Source: Peptoniphilus pacaensis
Lineage (GTDB): Bacteria; Bacillota; Clostridia; Tissierellales; Peptoniphilaceae
DNA: 64,000 bases
Direction: 5' to 3'
Assembly (NCBI RefSeq): GCF_900088125.1
Contig: NZ_FLQT01000003.1
Coordinates: 1,549,071-1,613,070 of the forward strand
Positions 39,172 to 48,261 of the stretch are shown piece by piece. Made by a program: the position numbers and the translations under genes. The notes under the pieces are model-generated. The model ran no database searches and was not told the DNA's origin. It saw only the letters and a program-made list of their open reading frames with translations. Each line of letters starts with the position of its first letter. The first letter of the stretch is position 1.

Positions 39172-39609
39172 ATAGGATTATCGGACAAGCAAAAGGCGGT
39201 GGCGGATGAATATATCGTCACGCTGGACAAGACGAAAAGTTATTTGAAGTACTACAAGAGCGTAAAGAAAAAGGAAACGGCCTACGCTGCGGCGAGTCGT
39301 CTCTTCGAAAAGCCGGCGATGAAGGCCTACATCGAAGAGCGGATGAAAGAACTGGATGAAGAGACGATTGCGGAGCAGCGAGAGGTGCTGCGGTTTCTCT
39401 CGGCGGTGATGCGAGGCGAGACGAAGGAAGCGGTGTTGATCGGACAGGGCAATGGCCGGCAGTCCATCGGCGACATGGAGGTCTCTATGAAGGACCGTAT
39501 CCGCGCCGGGGAGCTCTTAGGCAAGCGCTACGGCCTATGGACGGAGAAGGTGGACTTGGACGGCGGTGTGGCCATTACCTTTATCGAGGATGTGCCGCTG
39601 GATGATTGA
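39172..39609 (+). CDS. terS: Terminase small subunit
   Basis: A protein of about 145 residues recognising the phage genome for packaging. The family-typical opening LSDKQKAVADEYIVTLDKTK begins at 39178, ahead of the first conventional start (GTG 39199). The only candidate with a ribosome site (AGGGGGTGAT, 39159-39168) is an ATA at 39172, so an AUA start is proposed; otherwise the protein begins at 39199 without part of its DNA-binding helix. The C-terminal half (MKDRIRAGELLGKRYGLWTE) is the usual oligomerisation part. Confidence 0.78.
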   Translation: MGLSDKQKAVADEYIVTLDKTKSYLKYYKSVKKKETAYAAASRLFEKPAMKAYIEERMKELDEETIAEQREVLRFLSAVMRGETKEAVLIGQGNGRQSIGDMEVSMKDRIRAGELLGKRYGLWTEKVDLDGGVAITFIEDVPLDD

Positions 39610-40876
39610 GAAGCGATTGAGCATGATGAAGGCTCTGGGAAAGGGCTATAACCGCTTTTACCATAACCGACAATTTTACAGAGTCGTCAAGGGGAGCCGG
39701 GGTTCGAAGAAGTCGAAGACAGCGGCTCTTTGTTATATTCACGATATTTTAAAGTATCCCTGGGCCAATCTGTTGGTGGTGCGGAAGTTTTCCAATACGA
39801 ACAAGCAGTCCACCTACACGGATTTAAAGTGGGCGGCCAATCGGCTGGGGGTTTACGATAAGTTTAAATTCAATGAATCCATGCCGGAGATCACGGTGAA
39901 GCGAACGGGACAAAAGATTTTGTTCCGCGGTATGGACGATCCTTTAAAGATCACATCCATTTCGGTGGATGTGGGCATCCTCTGTTGGGCTTGGTTCGAA
40001 GAGGCCTATCAGTTGGATTCCATGGATGCTTTCGATACGACGGTGGAATCGATTCGGGGATCCTACGACAGCCCGGATTTCTACAAGCAAATCACCTTAA
40101 CCTTTAACCCGTGGTCGGAAAATCACTGGTTGAAGCGGGAGTTTTTCAACGAAGACACCAGGCGGAAGGACGTCTTTAGCATGACGACTACCTTTCGGCT
40201 GAATGAATGGCTGGACGAGCAGGACCGGAAGCGGTACACGGATCTTTACCGCACCAATCCCCGGAGGGCGAAGATTGTCTGCGACGGCGACTGGGGCGTG
40301 GCGGAAGGCTTGGTCTATGAGAATGTGGAGTTTCGGCCCATTGCCGATGAAGAAATCGATATGAAGAAGTTTAAGCTTTTGGTCGGTCTGGACTTCGGCT
40401 TTAAGCATGATCCGACGGCTTTAATCGTGTCTTGGCTGGATGAAGAGAATAAGCGAATTTACGTCGTGGATGAACACTACGAGCAGGGGATGACCACTTC
40501 GGATATTGCCGCCATGATACGGCGAAAAGGCTATGGCAAGTCGACGATTATCGCCGACTGTGCCGAGGGCCGACTGATTTATGAGCTGAAGCGGGAGCAC
40601 GACATTCAGAGGATTCGAGAATCAAGGAAGGGGAAGGACAGTGTCAATTCAGGCATTAGCAAGCTTCAGGATTACCGGATTATTTGTGGCGACAGATGCG
40701 TCAACGCCAAGGAAGAGTTCTACTCCTACGCCTATAAAAAAGACAAGGTGTCGGGGAAGTATACCAATCAACCGGAGGACAAGGACAATCACTTAATGGA
40801 CGCGCTGCGTTACAGCTTGCAGTGCGTGGAGACGGGAAAACTGAAGACGATGTCGAAGAAGGCCTTAGGTCTTTAG
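39602..40876 (+). CDS. terL: Terminase large subunit
   Basis: A 424-residue packaging motor of the PBSX/SPP1 (Terminase_3) type. N-terminal ATPase with Walker A-like KGSRGSKKSKTAALC and Walker B-like CWAWFEEAYQLD; C-terminal RNase H-like nuclease with GLDFGFKHDPTAL and later acidic motifs (IADCAEGR; DNHLMDALRY). It overlaps terS by 8 bases. This type usually packages by headful from a pac site. Confidence 0.93.
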   Translation: MIEKRLSMMKALGKGYNRFYHNRQFYRVVKGSRGSKKSKTAALCYIHDILKYPWANLLVVRKFSNTNKQSTYTDLKWAANRLGVYDKFKFNESMPEITVKRTGQKILFRGMDDPLKITSISVDVGILCWAWFEEAYQLDSMDAFDTTVESIRGSYDSPDFYKQITLTFNPWSENHWLKREFFNEDTRRKDVFSMTTTFRLNEWLDEQDRKRYTDLYRTNPRRAKIVCDGDWGVAEGLVYENVEFRPIADEEIDMKKFKLLVGLDFGFKHDPTALIVSWLDEENKRIYVVDEHYEQGMTTSDIAAMIRRKGYGKSTIIADCAEGRLIYELKREHDIQRIRESRKGKDSVNSGISKLQDYRIICGDRCVNAKEEFYSYAYKKDKVSGKYTNQPEDKDNHLMDALRYSLQCVETGKLKTMSKKALGL

Positions 40877-40886
40877 GAGGTGAAGT

Positions 40887-42290
40887 ATGGATAGCAATAT
40901 TACGGAGCACTTTGAGCTGCCGAAGACGGTGTATTTACCGCCGGAGACGGAGGTCACCGAGGATCTGATTAAGGCCCTGGTGAAGATGAAAGAGAAGGAA
41001 GTGGAGCGGTTCCACGTGCTTCAGGACTACTACGAGGGCAAGTCGAAGATTACGGAGCGGCAAAAGGACAGCCACAAAGCCAATAATAAATTGGCCCTGG
41101 ACTATCCGTCTTATATCGTGGATGTTCTCTTAGGCATGTTTGTGGGCAAGCCTATTTCCTACACAGTGGCGGAAGAAAACAAAGAGATCATGGCAGCGGT
41201 TCAAGACGTCTTCGATCTTAACGACGAGCAGGACGAGAACACGGAACTGGCGAAGATGTGCGGCATTAAGGGCCGAGGCTATGAAATTGTCTACTTAGAC
41301 GAGGAAGGAAGCGTCCGCTTTAACGAAGCGGAGCCGGAGAATGTGGTCATGGTTTACGATAACCGCATTAAGCCGGAGCCACTGTTCTGTCTTTATATTC
41401 GGGATCATGTGACCGTGGACAATTTAGAAGCGGATAAAAAGGACAAGTTCCTCACGCTATACACAAAAGATTCAGTGAAAGAGTACCTCATGGCGGGCGG
41501 CGATTTATCCCTTATGGAAGAATCGGCCAATCTCTTCGGGGAAATCCCGGTGATTGAGTTTCTGAACAACGACGAAGGAATCGGCGATTTCGAGCGGACG
41601 CTGTCGTTGATCGACGCCTTAAACCTGGCGCAGTCCGACACGGCCAACGACTTCCAGGAATTTACGGATGCTCTCCTGGTGCTCTTCGGGATGCCGCAGA
41701 CCGATTCCGACGACGTGAACCAAATGATGGAGGATCGGGTCCTGCTATTAGACAAAAGCGGGGACAACGGGCAAGGGGCCCAATGGCTTATTAAAGAGAT
41801 CAACGACACGGCCCTTGAAAACTACAAGAACCGCCTGGATGCGGACATTCATAAGTTCGCCAAGGTGCCCAACATGAGCGACGAGAACTTCGCCGGGAAT
41901 GTCTCCGGGGAGTCCATGAAGTACAAGCTCTTCGCCACGGATCAAATTATCAGCCAAAAGCAGCGGAAGTTTAAGACGGCCCTGCAAAAACGGTTGAAGT
42001 TGATCCTGGCCATTTTGAATATCAAGGGCTCCGCCGATTTCGATTATCGGGATATTTCTCTGGTCTTTAACGACAACAAGCCTTACAACGAGCTGGACAA
42101 TATCAACACAGTGAAATCGGCTTTAGATGCCGGACTTTCCAAGACCTATGCTTATTCCAAGCTGCGGGATATGGACGACATTCAGGAAGAGTTGGAGCGG
42201 CAAGCTCAGGAAGTGGACGCTTATGTGGAGTCCTTTAAAAGGGAGCTAGACGATGGACAAGAAGTTCCTGAAGATTCAACAGTCGTATGA
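40887..42290 (+). CDS. Portal protein (SPP1 Gp6-like)
   Basis: A 467-residue portal of the SPP1 Gp6 family (HVLQDYYEGKSKITERQKDS; NKLALDYPSYIVDVLLGMFV; LINDALNLAQ-like stretch at SLIDALNLAQSDTANDF; MSDENFAGNVSGESMKYKLF). It forms the dodecameric ring through which DNA enters. Lies between terL and the minor head protein in the SPP1 order. Confidence 0.92.
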   Translation: MDSNITEHFELPKTVYLPPETEVTEDLIKALVKMKEKEVERFHVLQDYYEGKSKITERQKDSHKANNKLALDYPSYIVDVLLGMFVGKPISYTVAEENKEIMAAVQDVFDLNDEQDENTELAKMCGIKGRGYEIVYLDEEGSVRFNEAEPENVVMVYDNRIKPEPLFCLYIRDHVTVDNLEADKKDKFLTLYTKDSVKEYLMAGGDLSLMEESANLFGEIPVIEFLNNDEGIGDFERTLSLIDALNLAQSDTANDFQEFTDALLVLFGMPQTDSDDVNQMMEDRVLLLDKSGDNGQGAQWLIKEINDTALENYKNRLDADIHKFAKVPNMSDENFAGNVSGESMKYKLFATDQIISQKQRKFKTALQKRLKLILAILNIKGSADFDYRDISLVFNDNKPYNELDNINTVKSALDAGLSKTYAYSKLRDMDDIQEELERQAQEVDAYVESFKRELDDGQEVPEDSTVV

Positions 42291-43731
42291 GCGGCTGATC
42301 AAGAAGAAGGAAAAGGGCATCGTTCAAAACTACGGAAGATCCTATAAGCGACTGAGAAAAGAAGTGGAGAAGATCTATGACGATGCCGAAAAAGATGGTG
42401 AGTTGAACTATTCCCGGGAGGACGTGGCCAAGCTGGACAAGAAGACGGCGGATATTATGCTGGACTTGTACCGGACGAACACAGGCGCCATTGAAAACAC
42501 CTTGAAGCAGATCGCCCAAGATACCAGAGAGGCATCGGCGGCGGACAGCATCGTCCCCGTAAAAAAGACCTTCGATCCGAGCCGCGTCATTAACAAGGAA
42601 GTGGCGGGCAGAATATGGACGGAGCGAATTGACCACTATGGCGACAATTTTGTCTATGACGTTCACTCCATTATTAAGGCGGGCTTGGAGCGTGGAGATA
42701 CTTATACCACCATGGGGAAACATCTTCGGGATCGCTTTGGCCGCGATGTAGGCAATGTGGCCAGAATCGCCCGAACGGAAGGGGCCCGAGTGCTGGAAGA
42801 CACCAAGTTCGACACCTTCAGCGAGATCAATAAGAACTCCAAGATTAAGGTGATGAAGGTGTGGCGCACCATGCAAGACGAGGCCGTTCGTTCTACTCAC
42901 CAAGCCATGGAAGGGGTAGAGGTGGAGCTGGAAGAAGAATTCGTACTTCCCAGCGGCGCCACTTGTCTTTATCCAAAGGACACGGGCTTTCCGGAAGAGG
43001 ATATTAATTGCCGCTGCTATTGTGAGTATAAGCCGGTGATCGATGATGGTACTAACGAGGAAAACGGGTATAATACAAACGGGATCTCAGGTGTAAGCAC
43101 TTTCGATGAAATGGCGAGTTACTTCAAAACAAAGAATATTGTCATGGATGACGAGGTCAGAGATCTCGACTTCAAAGCAGTAAAAAGGACCCTTACTGCA
43201 ATTGAGGAAATTGCCGAGCAATATCCGGATGCTTATAATCGAGTGGAGAGAGTAAGCACATCAAGAGAAGGGGTCATGTCTTGTAGCGGTAGAAAAATCA
43301 ACTTTAATCCGAAATATTACAAAGATACAAGTTATTTAGAAAACCGGTGTAAGGAATTGTCCCTTTCCGGCTGGTGGCATAAGAGCTCCAGTCTTGAATC
43401 CCTAGGTGTCCATGAGTTTGGTCATGCTGTCAACTGGGACCTGATCGCGAAGAATGAACACTATGACTATGATTTTCAAAGAATCCTCGATTGGAATGAT
43501 GGCGAAACTGCCAAGAGGATAGTCTCGAAGGCATGTAAAGACATTAAGAAGACGCCTTACGGTAAGGGAAAGGTCAATGCCACGTTGAGAAAAGCTCAAT
43601 CCACATATGGAGCATCTGAACCAAGAGAGGCCATTGCAGAATCTTTTGCCGATGTTTACGCCAATAAGGAGAACGCGAACCCGCTTTCCGTAAGGATTAT
43701 AGAGATTATAAACGATATGTTAAAAGGATAA
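42253..43731 (+). CDS. SPP1 Gp7-like minor head protein fused to a zinc metalloprotease domain
   Basis: A 492-residue two-part protein. Residues 1-262 are a phage head morphogenesis protein (Mu F / SPP1 Gp7 type) ending in the cysteine motif INCRCYCEYKPV. Residues about 275-492 are unrelated: they carry HEFGHAVN (zinc His387, His391, catalytic Glu388) and EAIAESFADVYANK with a likely third ligand Glu463, a gluzincin pattern. The second half is also more A+T-rich. Gp7-like proteins enter the capsid with DNA and can be ejected, so the protease may be delivered into the host cell or process the head. It overlaps the portal by 38 bases. Confidence 0.85.
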   Translation: MDKKFLKIQQSYERLIKKKEKGIVQNYGRSYKRLRKEVEKIYDDAEKDGELNYSREDVAKLDKKTADIMLDLYRTNTGAIENTLKQIAQDTREASAADSIVPVKKTFDPSRVINKEVAGRIWTERIDHYGDNFVYDVHSIIKAGLERGDTYTTMGKHLRDRFGRDVGNVARIARTEGARVLEDTKFDTFSEINKNSKIKVMKVWRTMQDEAVRSTHQAMEGVEVELEEEFVLPSGATCLYPKDTGFPEEDINCRCYCEYKPVIDDGTNEENGYNTNGISGVSTFDEMASYFKTKNIVMDDEVRDLDFKAVKRTLTAIEEIAEQYPDAYNRVERVSTSREGVMSCSGRKINFNPKYYKDTSYLENRCKELSLSGWWHKSSSLESLGVHEFGHAVNWDLIAKNEHYDYDFQRILDWNDGETAKRIVSKACKDIKKTPYGKGKVNATLRKAQSTYGASEPREAIAESFADVYANKENANPLSVRIIEIINDMLKG

Positions 43732-43742
43732 GGGGGAAGAAA

Positions 43743-43919
43743 ATGCTTGAACCTAAATTCGTGCCCTATTTGACGGAAAAGAAGGCGAAATCAGAACATG
43801 GATATAGCTATATCGTCTTGAAGGAAGACACGCCAAAAGATCTAAGGGATGAATACATGGAGATCGTGGCGGAGCAAGACGAAAGAATAAAAAACGGCGA
43901 AATGATTATGATGTATTAA
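43743..43919 (+). CDS. Small protein (58 aa) after the metalloprotease fusion
   Basis: ATG 43743 to TAA 43919: MLEPKFVPYLTEKKAKSEHG, SYIVLKEDTPKDLRDEYMEI, ending EMIMMY. GGGGGAAGAAA provides a weak ribosome site 12 bp after the fusion gene. It is not a standard head gene and could be an inhibitor of the protease domain, by position only. Confidence 0.5.
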   Translation: MLEPKFVPYLTEKKAKSEHGYSYIVLKEDTPKDLRDEYMEIVAEQDERIKNGEMIMMY

Positions 43920-43921
43920 AG

Positions 43922-44012
43922 GCAGCGTTAAGGAGGTTCCTTAAACGTTGCTTTTTTGATGTGGTAAATAAGTGGCTGTTTCCGAAATGGAAATAACCAC
44001 TTTTTTATTGCC
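43922..44012 (+). terminator. Two consecutive terminator hairpins before the scaffold gene
   Basis: First: GCAGCGTTAAGGA paired with TCCTTAAACGTTGC then TTTTTT (43922-43957). Second: AAGTGGCTGTTTCC paired with GGAAATAACCACTT then TTTTTT (about 43971-44012). They separate the upper head genes from the scaffold/capsid genes; no clear promoter was seen after them. Confidence 0.65.
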
Positions 44013-44085
44013 TTTTACTTGCCAGGCGTAAAAGAAGCATGGGGGAATCAAAACAAGATTTAAAAATGGGAAAGGATGAAGAATT

Positions 44086-44661
44086 ATGGATAAAGATGCA
44101 GTTAATGTAAACCAAGAAGCGACATTGGATGCGCAAGAGGCCGAAGCGAAACAAGCGGTAGAAGGTCAAGACCACCAAAAAGAAGAGAACAAAGGCGGCG
44201 ACAAGACTTTTACTCAGGATGAAGTGACCGCCATCGTGGAAGCGAGATTGGCCAGAGAGCGCAGCAAAGCGGAGAAAGAGACGGAAAAGAAGATCGAATC
44301 GGCCATTCAGGAGGCGGAGCGACTGGCGAAGCTGTCGGAAGATGAGCGGAAGCAGGAAGCCGAAGAAGCGAAAGATAAAGAGCTGGAAGCGGCGAAGGCG
44401 GAACTTGCCAGGGTTTACCTGGAAAGGGACACCATGAGCCGGCTGGCGGAGGAGAAGATTCCGTCTGAATTCAAAGACTTCTTAATGGGATCGGATGCTG
44501 AATCGACGAATGAAAACATTAAGGCCTTTAAGCCAATTTTTGAGTCCATGATTCAAAAGCAGGTGGAAGAACGTTTAAAAGGGAAAACGCCGACGGTGGC
44601 CGCTCAGGCTTCGAAGGCGGATGTATGGTCGACATTGAAAGATAAGTACAAGAAAGGATGA
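44086..44661 (+). CDS. Phage capsid scaffolding protein (DUF4355)
   Basis: A 191-residue, highly charged, mostly coiled-coil protein (FTQDEVTAIVEARLARERSK; EEAKDKELEAAKAELARVYL) with the DUF4355 pattern of scaffolds located just before major capsid genes. It guides capsid assembly and leaves the head. AAAGGATGAAGAATT precedes the ATG. Confidence 0.85.
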   Translation: MDKDAVNVNQEATLDAQEAEAKQAVEGQDHQKEENKGGDKTFTQDEVTAIVEARLARERSKAEKETEKKIESAIQEAERLAKLSEDERKQEAEEAKDKELEAAKAELARVYLERDTMSRLAEEKIPSEFKDFLMGSDAESTNENIKAFKPIFESMIQKQVEERLKGKTPTVAAQASKADVWSTLKDKYKKG

Positions 44662-44665
44662 GACG

Positions 44666-45538
44666 ATGGCAATTAAGATTTTTACAAAACAATACGCAGG
44701 ACTTTTAGCAAATGTCTTTGAGAAGAAACAGAACTTTTTAAACACTTTCGGCGGCAAGCTGCAAGTGCAAGACGGGATCACTAACAAGGATTCCTTTATC
44801 GACTTGAAGATTTCCGACACCGATGTGGTCATTCAAAAGTACGACATGGGCGAAAACGTGGCCTTCGGTACCGGAACGGGAACTTCCAATCGCTTTGGTC
44901 AAAGAAAAGAAATCAAGTCCGTTGATAAGCAAGTGCCTTACGAAGAACCCCTGGCCATTCACGAAGGCGTGGACAACTTCACGGTGAACGACAATGCGGA
45001 AGAGGTCATCCAAGAAAGAGCGGCACTGCACGCTGAAGCTTGGGTAGAGCAAATGAACGGCTTCCTGTCCAAGGCTTTGTCCGATGCAGCCCACAAAACC
45101 CTTACCGGTAAACTGACTGAGGAAGACGTGGTTAAGACATTCAACGAAGCATCCAAGATCTTCGTGAATAACAAGGTCTCCAAGGATGTGGCGCGCGTAG
45201 CCTATGTGACCTCTGATGTTTATAACTTTATTGTGGATGCAAAATTGGTTTCCACAGGCAAGGGATCCACCGTCAACATCGACGACAACGAATACCTGAA
45301 GTTCAAGGGCTTTATCCTGGATGAGCTTGCCGACGAATACTTCCAAAAAGGCGAAAACATCATCTTTGCGGCAGACAATGTTGGCGTTGCCGGCGTGGGC
45401 ATTGAAATCTATCGTATGTTGGATTCCGAAGACTTCGCAGGCGTGGCCATTCAGTCCGCAGGCAAGTTCGGCAAATACATTCCCGAGAAAAACCAAAAGG
45501 CCGTCGTAAAGGCTAAATTAGCCGCCGTCACCGCTTAA
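44666..45538 (+). CDS. Major capsid protein
   Basis: A 290-residue capsid protein (IFTKQYAGLLANVFEKKQNF; VPYEEPLAIHEGVDNFTVND; IIFAADNVGVAGVGIEIYRM). Position right after the scaffold and the codon use of a highly expressed gene fit. It probably has an HK97-type fold. Confidence 0.9.
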   Translation: MAIKIFTKQYAGLLANVFEKKQNFLNTFGGKLQVQDGITNKDSFIDLKISDTDVVIQKYDMGENVAFGTGTGTSNRFGQRKEIKSVDKQVPYEEPLAIHEGVDNFTVNDNAEEVIQERAALHAEAWVEQMNGFLSKALSDAAHKTLTGKLTEEDVVKTFNEASKIFVNNKVSKDVARVAYVTSDVYNFIVDAKLVSTGKGSTVNIDDNEYLKFKGFILDELADEYFQKGENIIFAADNVGVAGVGIEIYRMLDSEDFAGVAIQSAGKFGKYIPEKNQKAVVKAKLAAVTA

Positions 45539-45546
45539 GCATAGCC

Positions 45547-45891
45547 ATGGACGAAAAAGGCATGGACAAGCTCTTAGAGCAGGAGCAGGCGAAAAAGGAA
45601 GAGGAGAAGGCAAGGTTAAGGGCCCTGTATTTAGGCCAAATTGAGGACTATTGCAATCTATCTTTCAAAGAAGATCTGCCTGCCGGCGTCGCTTTGGCCT
45701 TGGAGGAGCTGGTGAAGACGGATCCGGGCAAGTTTAACATTGCCGCTGAAAAGCTGTCGGATATGGCGGTGACCTATCAAGTGGCCGGAGACGGCTTGCC
45801 CGATTACATCCGCCATTGGCTGAACCCGTACCGGCGCGCCTATATCCTGTCGAACAAGAAGAAGAGAGAGTATCGTGGCGATCGTATCTGA
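45547..45891 (+). CDS. Head-tail connector protein
   Basis: A 114-residue helical protein (LGQIEDYCNLSFKEDLPAGV; KLSDMAVTYQVAGDGLPDYI; HWLNPYRRAYILSNKKKR) of the kind that forms the adaptor ring under the portal (gp6/gp15-like). It starts 8 bp after the capsid gene stop and overlaps the next by 17 bases. Confidence 0.78.
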   Translation: MDEKGMDKLLEQEQAKKEEEKARLRALYLGQIEDYCNLSFKEDLPAGVALALEELVKTDPGKFNIAAEKLSDMAVTYQVAGDGLPDYIRHWLNPYRRAYILSNKKKREYRGDRI

Positions 45892-46384
45892 TATCTCCCA
45901 TGTGGACGAGATCATCGAGCGACTGGAAGAATTGGAGAGGTATCAGGTGGTTGTGGGTGTGACATCCAGTGCCGGCGGCGAAATACTGATGATCGCCAAT
46001 GTGCACGAATACGGATGCAACATTCCCGTAACGCCTAAAATGCGCGGCTTCTTTCTCTACAATTGGGGGATCATGTTGACCAAGTCGACAATCAATATAC
46101 CGGAGCGTTCCTTTGTTCGTGCCGGCTTCGATGCGAAGAAGGGCGAGATCGAAAGCTACGGAGATTTAATTGAATCCGTCGTCACCGGGGGATTAAGCGG
46201 CCGAGAGTTTTTCGAAATCATCGGCCAGGCTGCGGCGCAGGCGATTCAGTCTTTTTTAATCAACGACGTGAAGAGTCCGCCGAATTCGTCCTTTACTATT
46301 ATGAACAAGCGAGGAAAATCCAATCCCCTGGTGGACAGCGGTCGCCTGGTGAATTCAATCAGTTATGAGATTCGAGGGAAGTGA
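45875..46384 (+). CDS. Neck/tail completion protein (HK97 gp10 or virion morphogenesis type)
   Basis: A 169-residue protein (VVVGVTSSAGGEILMIANVH; VHEYGCNIPVTPKMRGFFLY; NIPERSFVRAGFDAKK; PLVDSGRLVNSISYEIRG). The HEYG, IPERSF and LVDSGRL motifs are those of phage G/gpJ-type tail completion proteins. GTG start at 45875. Confidence 0.82.
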   Translation: MAIVSDISHVDEIIERLEELERYQVVVGVTSSAGGEILMIANVHEYGCNIPVTPKMRGFFLYNWGIMLTKSTINIPERSFVRAGFDAKKGEIESYGDLIESVVTGGLSGREFFEIIGQAAAQAIQSFLINDVKSPPNSSFTIMNKRGKSNPLVDSGRLVNSISYEIRGK

Positions 46385-47274
46385 TGTTTGATTTTAGCGA
46401 GCTGGTTCGCCGTTATAGTCGGGGTACGGTGGTGGCTGAGGTAGAACAAGATGGCTACTACGATATGGACGACGGCGGGCGCTATGTGGAAGGGCGAAGC
46501 CTTCAGTTGCGCCTGGATCCCGCTGCCATTGTGCCGCTTTCGAACGAGGATTTAAGGCACGACGAGGGCGGTCTGTTTAATCAGGATAGCCGGAAGCTCT
46601 ATTGCTATTACCATTTAGACAAGGGCACGTCTATCGTCAACCGTATGGAGGAGGGCCGCGTGAAGGCCTATACCATCACCGGTGAACGCGACTATTCCGA
46701 CTATGACCCGAACCTGCATATTTATTTTATGGAAAGAGCAATCGAAATGATCAAGACGCTTAGACAGCTTGTAGTAAAAGGCATGTATGAGGATACGGGG
46801 CTGGTCGTGGTGGATACGGATAATCCCCACAAAAAGCCGCCGTATCCTTTTTATTCCTTTAAGTTTATGACGCTGAGGCAGAACGTCGGCGAAGACGGCG
46901 TAGAAAGCAGGCACTTCGAGCCTTCGCTGAATCCCGATTTCAAACATGATTACATCGAAGAAATTACTTTTCAGCCGAAGGTGATCATGAGTTTTAACGC
47001 TTATGGTAAGGATATTGTGGCGTGCCAGGAATGGGCCTATAAGGCGTGGGAGTGGTTTCGCTTTCAGTCGAGGCAGCTGTTCGCAGAGAATAATATAAAG
47101 GTCGTAACCGTGGGCGATATGACCGATCGGTCGATTTACATCGCCGATTACTACGAGTACCGGGTGGGCTTCGATGTGGAATTCAGAATCGTGCATCGAA
47201 TCGAAAACCGGACAGAGACAATTGAGCACTACAAATTTAATCAAAAGAAGACGAGGAGAGGAGTTGACCTATGA
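46384..47274 (+). CDS. Neck terminator-like protein with extra N-terminal domain
   Basis: A 296-residue protein. The C-terminal part (from about 115: FMERAIEMIKTLRQLVVKG; KPPYPFYSFKFMTL; ADYYEYRVGFDVEFRIVHR) resembles the gp12/LIC_12616-type neck terminator of contractile-tail phages. The first 110 residues (FSELVRRYSRGTVVAEVEQD; YCYYHLDKGTSIVNRMEEG) look like a separate small neck protein, so two genes may be fused. ATG at 46384; GTG at 46381 is an alternative. Confidence 0.65.
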   Translation: MFDFSELVRRYSRGTVVAEVEQDGYYDMDDGGRYVEGRSLQLRLDPAAIVPLSNEDLRHDEGGLFNQDSRKLYCYYHLDKGTSIVNRMEEGRVKAYTITGERDYSDYDPNLHIYFMERAIEMIKTLRQLVVKGMYEDTGLVVVDTDNPHKKPPYPFYSFKFMTLRQNVGEDGVESRHFEPSLNPDFKHDYIEEITFQPKVIMSFNAYGKDIVACQEWAYKAWEWFRFQSRQLFAENNIKVVTVGDMTDRSIYIADYYEYRVGFDVEFRIVHRIENRTETIEHYKFNQKKTRRGVDL

Positions 47275-48260
47275 TTTTAGATTTTCCCGTCAATATTCAG
47301 CGAAAGACGGTGGGGGTCTCGGAGAGGGGATTCGGCACAATCCTTATTTTTGACCCGAGCCAAGATATTAATTTTAAATACATTACGGCGGAAAACGTGA
47401 AGGAATTCAGCACGGAATCGAAGCTATATAAAATGGCGAGCCGCTTATTTATGCAAAAGCCGCAGCCCCAAGAGGTAGCGGTGGTAGGGAAAAACGGCGC
47501 CGCCGTGGAGGGCTTTAAAAAGGTGTTGGAAGAGACCAATGACTTTTTCTTCCTGACTTGTACGGATAATTCCGTGGAAACCATTAAAGGCCTGTCCAAT
47601 TTATGCCAGGTAAACAATAAGGTCTATGCCGTGACGGTTAACGATTACGAAGATGCGAAAAAGCTTTTCGAAGAAGTTTACGATAACACATTCGTTATGT
47701 ACCACGATGACAGCGAAAGCTTTGTGGCGGAAGCTTTGGCCGTGGTCATGTCCTACAAGATCGGCGGCAAAACGGCGAAGTTTAAGACATTGCAAGGCGT
47801 AAAGGCCGCCAATGTTTCTCTGACGCAAGTCAATGAGCTGCACAAAAGCAACCTCTTCACTTATGTGGAGAAGCTGGGTGTGCTGCAAACGTCGGAAGGA
47901 AAGATGCTATCCGGTGAATATATCGACGTCATTCTCGGCGAATACTGGATCCGCTTCCGCATGGAAGAGCGCATGCAGCGCCTGGCGTTGACTCAGGACA
48001 AGATTCCCTATACGAACCGAGGCATCGGCATGCTGGTCGGCGTGGCGGAGTTGGTTCTGACGGAAGCCGTGGCCATGGGAATCGTGGAAGAAGGACAATA
48101 CAGAGTGGATTATAAGGTTCGCGAAGATGTGGACAGCAATGAAGTGGCCCTCAGAAAATACGATTACATTCTCTGGACGGCCATGCTTCAAGGCGCCATT
48201 CATACGGGCCAAATCAGCGGTATTTTAACCTACGATGTCGTAAACAGAGAGGAGGCATAA
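47271..48260 (+). CDS. Tail sheath protein (DUF3383)
   Basis: A 329-residue DUF3383-type sheath (ILDFPVNIQRKTVGVSERGF; YKIGGKTAKFKTLQGVKAAN; DYKVREDVDSNEVALRKYDY). It forms the contractile tail sheath, the clearest mark that this phage has a myovirus tail. Overlaps the neck gene by ATGA. Confidence 0.88.
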   Translation: MILDFPVNIQRKTVGVSERGFGTILIFDPSQDINFKYITAENVKEFSTESKLYKMASRLFMQKPQPQEVAVVGKNGAAVEGFKKVLEETNDFFFLTCTDNSVETIKGLSNLCQVNNKVYAVTVNDYEDAKKLFEEVYDNTFVMYHDDSESFVAEALAVVMSYKIGGKTAKFKTLQGVKAANVSLTQVNELHKSNLFTYVEKLGVLQTSEGKMLSGEYIDVILGEYWIRFRMEERMQRLALTQDKIPYTNRGIGMLVGVAELVLTEAVAMGIVEEGQYRVDYKVREDVDSNEVALRKYDYILWTAMLQGAIHTGQISGILTYDVVNREEA

Positions 48261-48261
48261 G

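Noticed and set aside
44738-45496. 252-codon minus-strand frame opposite the major capsid gene
   Set aside because: Shadow of the capsid gene; no start signal and low-complexity His/Val/Phe composition typical of antisense frames.
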